From NCBI GenBank assembly GCA_963590415.1, contig CAVAPB010000003.1, positions 1 through 64,000 of the forward strand: a stretch of 64,000 nt of DNA. The letters run 5' to 3'. The notes under the pieces are model-generated. The model was given only the letters and a program-made list of their open reading frames with translations. It was not told the DNA's origin and did no database searches. Each line of letters begins with the position of its first letter. Position 1 is the first letter of the stretch. The stretch comes from Fimenecus sp963590415 (GTDB lineage: Bacteria > Bacillota > Clostridia > Oscillospirales > Acutalibacteraceae). A program made the translations under genes and the position numbers. Positions 35,250-43,089 of the stretch are shown one piece after another.

Positions 35250-37391
35250 ATGGGCGAATTAAAGAAAACAAAAGAACTGGTCGAGAAATATCTAAAGAAA
35301 AAATATCCCAACGCGCAATTTACAGATGAAGATTTGGAATTTCTGGCGAGGTTTTCTGTGAAAAAGGAACCGAAAGAAAGCAAAATACTGAAAGAACTCG
35401 GTCTTATCGGCGGCAAGGGCACGGTACAAGGCTACTATGCCGATCATGAATCTGTTAAAAATGCAAAGGATTGCATCCAAGCAATCTACGAGCGTTTTAA
35501 CACCAAAAGAAATAGCCAAAAGAAAAAGGAACATCCTGTAGATGTTTTTGGTGATGACTTTGAAGCTTTCTTTGCCTGGTGGTGCGAAAAAACGCCTGAA
35601 GACGGAATAAGGCGTTGCTGCTATTGCAAAGTTGATGAAAAAGCATTAAAGGATGCTTTTGATCTCAAGATCATTTCCTCTAAAAAGCGATCTTTCAGCG
35701 GGGAATTACAAATTGAGCGCAAGGATCCCGATGTGGATTACTGCGATAATAACTGTGAGTTTGCCTGCGTGATCTGCAACAACGCAAAAAGCGATATGAT
35801 TTCAGCGGAGGACTTCAAAAAATTCTTTGTTCCGGGTATTAAAGAATACTGGAAACATATCAAAGAGGAGGTCATTTCCATGGTTTACTTATCGAAGTCA
35901 AAGTACTGCGGACTCTGGCAATGTCCCAAAATTGCATGGATGAAAAAATACAAGCCGGAAGAGTTGACACTTGATAAGAGCGTTCTTTCACGCATGGAAG
36001 CCGGCAACGAGGTCGGCGATCTGGCAATGGGGCTTTTCGGCGACTATGTCGAAGTGACGGCATATAATAACGAAAAACTCGATCTTTCCAAAATGATGGA
36101 ACGCACCAAAGCGGAAATGCAAAAGGGCACACCTGTTATCTGTGAGGCTTCGTTTGAATATAACGGTCTCTATTGCGCCGTGGACATCCTCAAAAAGGAG
36201 GGAAACGGCTGGGCCATTTATGAGGTCAAAAGCTCGACCAAGCACGAAAACGCCAAGGACGACAAGCCGGTATACATTGCGGATGTTGCTTATCAGAAAT
36301 ATGTGCTGGAAAACTGCGGAATAAAACTCAGCGGGACATACCTTGTCTGTCTGAACGGAGACTATATATTCGACGGCACTCTTGATATCGACCGCTTATT
36401 CACGATTTCCGATATAGCAGAGGCCGTCGCGATTGAAGAAAAAAACATCACTGCCAATCTGTCTGTTGCCGAAAGACTGCTCAATTCTCCCGCCGAGCCG
36501 GATATCGATCTGTCTGTCGGCTGCAAAAATCCGTATCTCTGCGGATTTTGGAACTATTGTTCAAAGCATATCCCGAAGCAGTCGGTTTTTAATCTGTACA
36601 GAATGTGGTTCAGCAAGAAAATTGATTTTTACAAAAAGGGACTTGTTACATATCAGGAGTTACTGAACAGTTCTGAAATCACAAACAAAACGCAGCTGCG
36701 CCAAATGGAGTTTGCCTTGCAGGACAAAGGAACCTATATCGAAAAAGAAAATATCCGCGACTTTCTTTCAAGTCTTTCTTATCCGCTCTACTTTCTTGAT
36801 TTTGAAACCATGCAGCCGGTCATTCCGAAATATGTCGGAACCAAGCCCTACACGCAGATTCCGTTTCAATATTCGCTGCACTACATTGAGACCGAGGGCG
36901 GCGAGCTGAAACACAAGGAATTTCTTGCTGAGTCGGGAACAGATCCGAGAAGAAGGCTTGCAGAGCAGCTTTGCGCCGATATTCCTATGAATGTCTGCGT
37001 TACTGCGTACAACAAGGCCTTTGAATGCACCAGACTGAAGGAATTAGCGGAAGCTTTCCCCGATTTGGCGGAGCATCTGCTCAATATAAGAGATAACATT
37101 GTCGATCTGCTTGTTCCGTTTCAATCAGGCTATTATTATAACCGTGCAATGGGCGGGTCCTTTTCCATCAAAAGCGTGCTGCCTGCCATTTTTCCGGATG
37201 ATCCCGAATTAGACTATCACAACCTGGATGGTGTGCATAACGGCGGTGAAGCAATGACGATTTTTCCTAAAATACAGTTTATGTCACCCGAAGAGCAAAA
37301 GATAGCCCGACATAATCTTTTAAAGTATTGCGAGCTTGACACCTACGCGATGGTTAAGGTGTGGGAAGAACTCGTTCGCGCAGCGGAATAA
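35250..37391 (+). CDS. Triple nuclease fusion: HNH + Cas4-like PD-(D/E)XK + DEDD exonuclease (DUF2779)
   Basis: 713 residues, the only plus-strand gene of the island. Residues 120-190 form an HNH-type zinc site (CCYC at 123-126, ERKDP at 156-160, CVICNNAKSD at 173-182). Residues 215-440 are Cas4-like: D312, E325 and K327 for catalysis, and cysteines 220, 225, 425, 431, 437 that could hold an iron-sulfur cluster. Residues 512-713 are the DUF2779 DEDD-type exonuclease: D517 and E519 in LDFET, D619, D697 in YCELDT. A strong GAGGAGG lies eight bases before ATG 35880 (residue 211), exactly where stand-alone DUF2779 proteins begin, so a shorter 503-residue product may also be made. Nucleic acid degradation in defence is the likely role. 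Confidence 0.85.
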   Translation: MGELKKTKELVEKYLKKKYPNAQFTDEDLEFLARFSVKKEPKESKILKELGLIGGKGTVQGYYADHESVKNAKDCIQAIYERFNTKRNSQKKKEHPVDVFGDDFEAFFAWWCEKTPEDGIRRCCYCKVDEKALKDAFDLKIISSKKRSFSGELQIERKDPDVDYCDNNCEFACVICNNAKSDMISAEDFKKFFVPGIKEYWKHIKEEVISMVYLSKSKYCGLWQCPKIAWMKKYKPEELTLDKSVLSRMEAGNEVGDLAMGLFGDYVEVTAYNNEKLDLSKMMERTKAEMQKGTPVICEASFEYNGLYCAVDILKKEGNGWAIYEVKSSTKHENAKDDKPVYIADVAYQKYVLENCGIKLSGTYLVCLNGDYIFDGTLDIDRLFTISDIAEAVAIEEKNITANLSVAERLLNSPAEPDIDLSVGCKNPYLCGFWNYCSKHIPKQSVFNLYRMWFSKKIDFYKKGLVTYQELLNSSEITNKTQLRQMEFALQDKGTYIEKENIRDFLSSLSYPLYFLDFETMQPVIPKYVGTKPYTQIPFQYSLHYIETEGGELKHKEFLAESGTDPRRRLAEQLCADIPMNVCVTAYNKAFECTRLKELAEAFPDLAEHLLNIRDNIVDLLVPFQSGYYYNRAMGGSFSIKSVLPAIFPDDPELDYHNLDGVHNGGEAMTIFPKIQFMSPEEQKIARHNLLKYCELDTYAMVKVWEELVRAAE

Positions 37392-37407
37392 CTATCATTC
37401 TCATAAA

Positions 37408-37459
37408 ATCAGCACAGCCACCGGATTACCATATTCCGGTGGCTGTGCTGATTTTTTTT
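37408..37459 (+). terminator. Strong terminator of the nuclease gene
   Basis: An 18-bp perfect stem, ATCAGCACAGCCACCGGA with TCCGGTGGCTGTGCTGAT, followed by a run of T, 16 bases after the stop codon. Confidence 0.95.
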
Positions 37460-37505
37460 AATGCTTAGTCTTTGCGACTGCATTAAATGGTCTTGTACTC
37501 ATAAG

Positions 37506-37886
37506 TTATACTGCCTTCGGTAGCACCTCAGGAAGAATTTCAAAAAGGGTCAACTGTGCGACACAATCTTCAGCAACAAGCTCCGACTCATCAATCATAA
37601 GAGTTTCCGGATCGGGCAATCCGTATTTGTTTACCAAATCATCCTTTGCAAGTTCAATCGCTCGTTCAACTTTACCGATATCAAAAAGGTGTTCGGGCAG
37701 AGAGTATCTAATGTCATCTTCTGAGTAAATATCCCAATTTCTATATGGGGCATCCTTGGCAATCAGTTCTTCCAAGCGGTCTTGTAGATCATCAAGCCGA
37801 CAAAGAAGCTGCATCTCCGGCTCCGGATAACTCCAGTCATAATCATCGTCAACGATATACGGTAAGTAAGTGTCATAATATTTCAC
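37506..37886 (-). CDS. Hypothetical acidic protein
   Basis: A 126-residue soluble, acidic protein starting at a GTG with AAAGGTGG upstream. It opens MKYYDTYLPYIVDDDYDW and has a predicted helical middle (RLDDLQDRLEELIAKD). No motif or family recognised. It is the last gene of a small unit with the deiminase and a 40-residue protein. Confidence 0.6.
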   Translation of the reverse strand: MKYYDTYLPYIVDDDYDWSYPEPEMQLLCRLDDLQDRLEELIAKDAPYRNWDIYSEDDIRYSLPEHLFDIGKVERAIELAKDDLVNKYGLPDPETLMIDESELVAEDCVAQLTLFEILPEVLPKAV

Positions 37887-37902
37887 GAGAATTCCACCTT
37901 TC

Positions 37903-38025
37903 TTATTTGTAATACTTATCTGCCAACTTTAAGGTAATTGCCTCGCTTGCAGGGATATACCATTCCGCTTTTTTCTGCTGATATTTCTTATCATCTGCGG
38001 TCAATTCGTTTCCCAGCTTATGCAA
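37903..38025 (-). CDS. Small protein of 40 residues, overlapping the deiminase end
   Basis: A TTG start at 38025 lies nine bases after AAGGAGG, inside the last codons of the deiminase gene in another frame. It encodes 40 residues, rich in Lys, Tyr and Glu (contains KKAEWYIPASEAITLKLADK), and stops 17 bases before the next gene. The ribosome binding site and neat fit between two genes make it likely to be translated. No homologue known to me. Confidence 0.45.
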   Translation of the reverse strand: MHKLGNELTADDKKYQQKKAEWYIPASEAITLKLADKYYK

Positions 38026-38801
38026 TTTAATACTCCTCCTTCTTCGGCTATACTGTTAATATTCACGGCAACAATTTTTTTATTAAAAATTTCCGTTGCT
38101 CTTTTTACCGCCGTTTCATCCTGAACGCTTCCGAAAATCGGCAGAAAAATATGCTTATCGGTTTCGAGAAAATTGAGATAGCTGCCCACGGCGCTTATGC
38201 CCGCAGAATCGAAATACGGAAAATCCAAACACGAAATGCCATGCTTTTTCAACGCCATTTTTACCTTTTGTTCGTAACCGTTTTTGTAAGGCGAGGCGTT
38301 GCCGATCATCGTGTTTTCGTTCACAAAGCGTACCACGCCGTCTGCGTGGCCCGTCATATCGCTTATAAGCGACGGAATAATAATTATCTCTGCTTCGAGC
38401 AAATTTTCAAGTTCTAATAAAAGAGTATTCTTGTCATATTCGGGATTTTCCGAAAACACCCTGTCGGTGATGACGGTTTTTGTCTTAGACGGCGAAAATA
38501 CAACATTTCCGCCGTCAAGATTGATATTTGAATATGTAACGGGCAGTGTGAAATGCGGTGCAATATCGGTTTTAAAATTTGTTCTTAATTGCGGATCGTA
38601 CACAAGATAACTCGGCTCGTACCGAAATGATATGTATTTACCGCTTTTGGTTCTGACAGGCATATAATCCATTGCCCAGATATCCCTTGCTCCGTCAAAA
38701 AGAGTAAATTTTTCTCCGCATTCGGATAAAACAGAAAACAGTTTTTTCGCCGATAATGAATATTTTGGGTTGGTTTTCAGAAGGGTTGAAAAGTAGAGCA
38801 T
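38001..38801 (-). CDS. Agmatine deiminase-type (PAD_porph) guanidino-modifying enzyme
   Basis: 266 residues. The pentein-fold motifs are ARDIWAMDYMPV near residue 40, LDGGN near 95, SDMTGHADGVVRFV near 150 (catalytic His and Asp) and GGVLNCISWE at the end, where Cys is the nucleophile. Family members hydrolyse agmatine or arginine side chains. It is about 100 residues shorter than classic agmatine deiminases and no putrescine pathway gene is nearby, so the substrate is open. AGGAG precedes the ATG at 38801; the longer frame to 38855 is not supported. Confidence 0.78.
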   Translation of the reverse strand: MLYFSTLLKTNPKYSLSAKKLFSVLSECGEKFTLFDGARDIWAMDYMPVRTKSGKYISFRYEPSYLVYDPQLRTNFKTDIAPHFTLPVTYSNINLDGGNVVFSPSKTKTVITDRVFSENPEYDKNTLLLELENLLEAEIIIIPSLISDMTGHADGVVRFVNENTMIGNASPYKNGYEQKVKMALKKHGISCLDFPYFDSAGISAVGSYLNFLETDKHIFLPIFGSVQDETAVKRATEIFNKKIVAVNINSIAEEGGVLNCISWETN

Positions 38802-38959
38802 ATTTCTCCTTATTTTATGTTTTTGAGACAATACCCCAAATGTTCTCTGCAGCATTTTTCCTTATCGAAATCATATGTTGAAAGAAAGCTATACTGTAGA
38901 AAATTTTATTTTACATTGCTTATCATTTTTCTGAAAAGCAACAAAAACACATTAACATA

Positions 38960-38997
38960 AACAAAGCAATGCACAAAAATCGGTGCAATGCTTTGTT
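38960..38997 (-). terminator. Terminator of the FtsH-like gene
   Basis: AACAAAGCA(A/T)TGCAC arms pair with one mismatch around AAAAATCG, with TTTTT-like flanks, about 25 bases after the stop codon at 39023. Confidence 0.75.
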
Positions 38998-39022
38998 ATC
39001 ATTTTTATTCGGCAAGGGAAGC

Positions 39023-40303
39023 TTACACAGCCACTTCGGTAACAACGGTGCTTTCTCTGATGCGCCTGATATCGGAATGAAGCAGCGTTTCCTTCTCAAT
39101 AAGTGCAGAGGTAGCCTTCTCCAGAAAATCTCTGTTTTTAAGAAGGATATCCCTCGCTTTAAGCATATAGCGTTCAAGCTCTGCATGGGTGACGGCTTCG
39201 TTTCTGGAATTCATATTCTCCGAGGTGTCCGAAAACCTTTTTGTGGCTACATCAATCATTCCGAAGCCGAGAGTTGCGTTCTCCGAAATGCCAGCTCTAA
39301 TGCAGTTGAAAGCACGGTTTATATCGGTTTTGCAGCCGCTCGCAACGGTATCGGAGTAATAAAGCTCAACAGCCGCCTTCCCCGCAAGAGATACAAGGAC
39401 GTAATGGGGTCTTCTGGAAAGCTCCTTGCATCGGTGAATAAAGCCACCGGTGGAGTCTCTGCCGGTAGAACGGAGGGAGGCAAGTCCCACACTTCCCGGA
39501 CAAAGAATCTCGGACACAACAAGATGTCCCGCTTCGTGGAGTGCTGTTTTCTTCATGTCTTCTGCGGATGTTTTTGTAAAATTATCCGGTGAGTCATATT
39601 GCATCCGCAGAACGGATTTTACAAAATCATCCATTTCAATACTGCTTTTTCTTGCGTGTGCAGCACTGATTGCGGCTTCATTCAGTATGGTCTCAAGCTC
39701 GGCACAGGAGCTGTAGCTGATCATCTTCGAAAGGTCGTCCATGTCAACGTTTTCGGCAACCTTTTTGTCTGAAAGATAGTGCTTGATGATTTCAACGGCG
39801 TCCTTGTCGGTAGGCAGCTGAACCTCAATTTTTCGGTCAAAACGCCCCGATCTCACAAGAGAGTTCGGCAGCTTCCAAATCTCATTTGCAGTTGCAAGAA
39901 CGAACACATTACAGTTCTTAACCTCATCAATACCTGACTGAACCGCCACATATTCTTCCGTATCACGATGGTTACTGTCCTCATTGGCAAACTTGTCCAT
40001 ATCATCCAAAAAGACAACACAAGGAGCGTTTTCCTTTGCCTTTCGGAAAGCGTCCGTAATATCGCCGATAAAATCGTCACTGCCCTTATTTCTGCGTACA
40101 ACATAAGCTTTAAGACCGCTTTCTTCTATAAAGCACTTTGCAATAAGAGTTTTTCCGAGTCCCGGATCGCCGTACAGCAAAATCCCCTGAGGCAGCTTGG
40201 CTCCCAAGTCCTCGTAAGTCTTTCTGTTGTGAATCATATCGCAGATTTGCAACAGCTCGTTCTTGATTGTCTCGTAGCCAATTACTTTTTCAAATGCGTT
40301 CAT
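39023..40303 (-). CDS. Soluble FtsH-like AAA+ metalloprotease
   Basis: 426 residues. The AAA domain has Walker A GDPGLGKT (45-52), Walker B VVFLDD (96-101) and second-region-of-homology arginines RSGRFDR (151-157). The M41-type peptidase follows with HEAGH (256-260) and a later Asp (TDINRA, about 327) as third zinc ligand. The two N-terminal membrane segments of housekeeping FtsH are missing, so it should be cytoplasmic. The peptidase part is shorter than in FtsH. The start at 40303 has GGAGG seven bases upstream. It is probably the regulated protease of the island system. Confidence 0.85.
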   Translation of the reverse strand: MNAFEKVIGYETIKNELLQICDMIHNRKTYEDLGAKLPQGILLYGDPGLGKTLIAKCFIEESGLKAYVVRRNKGSDDFIGDITDAFRKAKENAPCVVFLDDMDKFANEDSNHRDTEEYVAVQSGIDEVKNCNVFVLATANEIWKLPNSLVRSGRFDRKIEVQLPTDKDAVEIIKHYLSDKKVAENVDMDDLSKMISYSSCAELETILNEAAISAAHARKSSIEMDDFVKSVLRMQYDSPDNFTKTSAEDMKKTALHEAGHLVVSEILCPGSVGLASLRSTGRDSTGGFIHRCKELSRRPHYVLVSLAGKAAVELYYSDTVASGCKTDINRAFNCIRAGISENATLGFGMIDVATKRFSDTSENMNSRNEAVTHAELERYMLKARDILLKNRDFLEKATSALIEKETLLHSDIRRIRESTVVTEVAV

Positions 40304-40359
40304 ATTAAATCCTCCACACATTCACACTTTTTTCGTCTTTTTCTTTTACGGCAAGATTA

Positions 40360-40387
40360 TACCAAATGCAACGTACGTTATTTGGTA
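40360..40387. promoter_or_regulatory. 28-bp palindrome in the FtsH-like gene promoter
   Basis: TACCAAAT (40360-40367) and ATTTGGTA (40380-40387) are perfect inverted copies around a central AACGTACGTT, itself a palindrome. On the minus strand the right arm runs into TATAAT. A protein dimer bound here would cover the promoter. It resembles but does not match the GGTGCA sites. Confidence 0.55.
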
Positions 40388-40629
40388 CATTGCGTTTGGC
40401 AGGCAACATAATTTCAAACGTATAAGCATAGACCGATTATTTGATAACTTTTCCTCCTTTCAAAGTATTATCTTGAGTCATACATTACTTCGGGTTTTTA
40501 AAATCAATATGTAAAAGCCCTCCGTTAAATACTTACACAGGTAAAATTATAATGATTTGATCCGTCACTTTTTTTACGGACATCGGTTAGTTCAGTATAC
40601 ACCTCACCTTTGTCGTCTTTTGTATATTG

Positions 40630-40663
40630 AGTATATCATGTGTAATGTTCCAAATAAGGTGCA
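40630..40663 (-). promoter_or_regulatory. Island promoter/operator 2
   Basis: Minus strand TGCACC-TTATTT-GGAACA (40646-40663), then 10 bases, then TATACT (40630-40635). It starts right after the LRR stop codon and points to the FtsH-like gene. Confidence 0.65.
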
Positions 40664-41302
40664 TTAAATCGTCCTGAAAAATTCTGTGATATCCTTATTA
40701 CCGACTTTCACATTAAAAAAGCAATTAAAATTTTCTCCAGGAAGCTTACACAAAAAATGAATATTTGCCGAAAAGAGCGCTTCGTTTCCGGGAATAAAAA
40801 TCATTCGTTCGGCTTTGATCTCCTGCACAGGCGTTCCGGGAATCAATTGTCCAAATTCTAACTCGTGTTTGTGATGAATGATATTAATTCTATTCCATTC
40901 TTCCATTGTGCCTTCAAAGTAAACATCTTCTAACTGCTCACATCCGGCAAATGTACCCTCTTTTATGATCTTAACCTTCCGTGGAACAGTAATTCTCTTT
41001 AATCCTGTGCATCCTTCAAAGGCCCCTTTAGGGAATCTTTCGATGCTTTGAGGCAAAACGATATCCGTTATGTTGCTGTTTCCGGAAAAGACCTGGCGGC
41101 TGAATGTGATTACAGGGACATTTCTCCCGTACCTATTCGTCGCTCTCTCCGGAATCTTTATTATATTTAAGCCGGAATCTCCGATTGAGGTCACGCCTAA
41201 AGGAAGATTTTGCGGATGCAGCCACATAAACGGCAACTCATATTCAATTGTATCCGAGTAAGGCACATCTTTGATCATTTCCTCATATTCTCTATAATTC
41301 AT
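40664..41302 (-). CDS. Cytoplasmic LRR_5 (BspA-type) leucine-rich repeat protein
   Basis: A 212-residue protein with three BspA-like repeats at about 68-135 (VFSGNSNITDIVLPQSI, AFEGCTGLKRITVP, TFAGCEQLEDVYFEG). There is no signal peptide or membrane anchor, unlike surface BspA proteins. The C-terminal 60 residues are unrelated and unknown. LRRs serve as binding surfaces; as part of a conflict island it could be a sensor. AAGGGAA lies before the ATG. A SAM-I riboswitch and terminator stand directly upstream on the same strand. Confidence 0.75.
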   Translation of the reverse strand: MNYREYEEMIKDVPYSDTIEYELPFMWLHPQNLPLGVTSIGDSGLNIIKIPERATNRYGRNVPVITFSRQVFSGNSNITDIVLPQSIERFPKGAFEGCTGLKRITVPRKVKIIKEGTFAGCEQLEDVYFEGTMEEWNRINIIHHKHELEFGQLIPGTPVQEIKAERMIFIPGNEALFSANIHFLCKLPGENFNCFFNVKVGNKDITEFFRTI

Positions 41303-41326
41303 TTTGTTTTCCCTTCATAAACAACT

Positions 41327-41357
41327 TAAAGCACCCATCGGTACGATGAGTGCTTTA
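41327..41357 (-). terminator. Expression-platform terminator after the SAM riboswitch
   Basis: TAAAGCACTCATCG pairs with CGATGGGTGCTTTA around TAC, followed by AGTTGTTT. The 5' arm (CTCATCG) can instead pair with CGATGG of the riboswitch P1 strand, the usual switch between terminator and antiterminator. Confidence 0.65.
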
Positions 41358-41361
41358 ATGG

Positions 41362-41446
41362 CTCCATCGTTCAAGCTTTAGCACCTTTCCTTTTGGAAGG
41401 TTGCTGTGCGGTCATCGGGCTTGTCCCTCGCGCACTCTTTATGGAT
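41362..41446 (-). promoter_or_regulatory. SAM-I (S-box) riboswitch
   Basis: The minus strand shows the S-box core in order: AGAG, then GAGGGACAAGCCCGATGA, then GCAACC, then GGTGCTAA. P1 is TCCAT/ATGGA (41441-41445 with 41363-41367). P2 is GTGCG/CGCAC with the internal kink-turn and GGGAC-AA-GCCC. P3 is AGCA-CC-TTCC/GGAA-GG-TGCT. These agree with the SAM-I consensus. Downstream is a terminator and then the LRR gene. No methionine, cysteine or SAM gene follows. Confidence 0.9.
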
Positions 41447-41489
41447 ATTCTTCTGTATTATAATAATCTGTTTTTGGGATAGCTGAATT

Positions 41490-42197
41490 TTATAGGTAAA
41501 ATTCTTTCAGGTCATCAAGCCGCAAAAGGCAAGGATTATTTCCATAAGGTACACCAACATCAACATCTATCCAAGTATCGGTTTTAAGGATTTTGCCATT
41601 GTATTTTTCACCGTAACTTTTTGTCGGTGTATGGCCGAAAACAGTAATACAATCATCAAAATAACGGTCGTTAAGTTCGGGCCAAGCCCAGATAAACTCA
41701 TCGGCAGTATAGTCCGCCAGGTTTCTTTCGGGTGAAAAATTATCGAGTCCGGAATGGCAAAGCAGAAAATCCTTTTCTCCTGCGTGTACGGTTTCGTAAA
41801 GCGGAGCCTCTTTTAGATAACCAATAATATCGTTGAGCGTTTCCTGCGATTCGTTTTTAAGCTTTCTTAATGCTTTTAGGGTAACGTCGCCACCGTTTAA
41901 CATATAGTTGTTCAGCAGTTCCATTTGCTCCTTGCCGAAATGCTTGATACTTTCCTCTGTGATTTCGTTAAATACAAAATCACAGGATAAGAGCATTGCC
42001 TCGTGATTTCCTAAAATTAACTGCGCATTCGGTTGTTCCAATAACCACCTTAAAATTGCAACACCGCCGTCATTTTGGCGGTCAATGACATCGCCCAAAA
42101 CAAACAGCCAATCATTTTTGCTAAAATATGCTTTTTTTAGCAGTGCTTTTAACTTTGTAAGTTCAAGTCCGTGTAAATCGGAAGTTACATATATCAT
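41490..42197 (-). CDS. Metallophosphoesterase, second paralogue
   Basis: A 235-residue calcineurin-like phosphoesterase with DLHG near residue 8, GDVIDRQNDGG near 36, GNHEAM near 62 and GHTP near 189. It differs widely from the paralogue at 34409, so this is not a recent duplication. GAGGTGG lies before the ATG. It follows the RecF-like gene by nine bases and ends before the riboswitch. Confidence 0.87.
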   Translation of the reverse strand: MIYVTSDLHGLELTKLKALLKKAYFSKNDWLFVLGDVIDRQNDGGVAILRWLLEQPNAQLILGNHEAMLLSCDFVFNEITEESIKHFGKEQMELLNNYMLNGGDVTLKALRKLKNESQETLNDIIGYLKEAPLYETVHAGEKDFLLCHSGLDNFSPERNLADYTADEFIWAWPELNDRYFDDCITVFGHTPTKSYGEKYNGKILKTDTWIDVDVGVPYGNNPCLLRLDDLKEFYL

Positions 42198-42206
42198 TTA
42201 ACCACC

Positions 42207-43034
42207 TCAATTATTGAACACAATACTTTGTTTGCCCAGACCTTTTGATTTAGCAAGCAGTTTATGGAAACCAATATACTCGCTTAGATTTCCGGCATCA
42301 ATGAGCATTGGCCATTTTTCATGGTTTATATCGCGAATATCTTCAAATCCGCACCAGAACTTATTTACTTCAATATAGCAATAATAATCAAAAAGCTTTT
42401 TTTCCCGGTCATTCAGAACTGCTGTAAAATTGGGGAGCGTAGGGCAATACCAAATAAAGCTTCCGTCTGAGCGAAGCTCGGCTTTATATAAACCCGTAAA
42501 AGAATCGTAAGCCCCATATTTTTGGATAAACTCCTTAAGATAAGTCCGAAACGTCTGTGTTGACCCGAAACCGTTCGTTTTCTTTTGAAAATCCCCCAAA
42601 GCATAATACTTCTCCGGATCCTTGTAATGAAGAAGCCGATTTGAAAATGCATTTTTTGTATCGTACCGATAGTATATAAGGTCTTCCTCCTCCTCACACA
42701 GTCGCATATTTCTGAAAAGTATAGACACATCAACAGCAGCGTTGGTTTTACAGTCGGTTGCCTCATAAATACATTCACTACTATGAGGCTGTCCTCTTGC
42801 AGTGATCGTATACGGATGACCGGCAATTTCAAGTTTGAGGATGATTTCTGTATTTTCCGAAACATCAAATGCTTCAGAACAGTCTATCAGGTTTTTATTA
42901 TTTGTGGCAAGTCCAATTGCCTTCACGACGCTTTCTGTATCGGGAACAGTTATAGCAGTAACTTGTTCGTGGAAGGGGGCATCAAAATGTTCAATCCCTC
43001 CGAATTCTTTTATTGTCAGCTTTTTCAGAATCAA
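42207..43034 (-). CDS. RecF/ABC-ATPase-like protein without a P-loop
   Basis: 275 residues. The first strand (LKKLTIKEFGGIEHFDAPFHEQVTAITVP) matches the start of RecF/SMC-type ATPases, but the position of GxNGxGKS reads VPDTESVVKAI, so Walker A is gone. The C-terminus (WPMLIDAGNLSEYIGF) recalls a Walker B and D-loop without the catalytic Glu. I infer a structural, non-hydrolysing partner of the adjacent CbbX-like AAA protein. The start is TTG, nine bases after GGAGG. Function not established. Confidence 0.6.
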   Translation of the reverse strand: MILKKLTIKEFGGIEHFDAPFHEQVTAITVPDTESVVKAIGLATNNKNLIDCSEAFDVSENTEIILKLEIAGHPYTITARGQPHSSECIYEATDCKTNAAVDVSILFRNMRLCEEEEDLIYYRYDTKNAFSNRLLHYKDPEKYYALGDFQKKTNGFGSTQTFRTYLKEFIQKYGAYDSFTGLYKAELRSDGSFIWYCPTLPNFTAVLNDREKKLFDYYCYIEVNKFWCGFEDIRDINHEKWPMLIDAGNLSEYIGFHKLLAKSKGLGKQSIVFNN

Positions 43035-43089
43035 ACACTTCGTCCTCCTTCCTTTTTCTTGCGCAATATGCTAATATCTGAATACGGCA

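Larger units (their letters stand above)
40304..40663 (-). other. Long leader of the FtsH-like gene, 360 bp without a clear gene
   Basis: It holds island promoter 2 at its far end, a 28-bp palindrome close to the gene, and a TATAAT next to that palindrome (40355-40360 region). In between, one minus-strand frame (40525-40635) reads a protein-like stretch (DDKGEVYTELTDVRKKSDG) but has no good start codon; it may be the end of a lost gene or a leader peptide. A transcript from promoter 2 would carry about 320 nt of leader. Confidence 0.5.

Noticed and set aside
38960..38997. GGTGCA in the FtsH-like gene's terminator as a seventh operator
   Set aside because: It is part of the hairpin arm, lies downstream of the gene and has no -10 box at the right distance.
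39023..40303. Housekeeping FtsH
   Set aside because: No membrane segments, shortened peptidase part and location in the accessory island.
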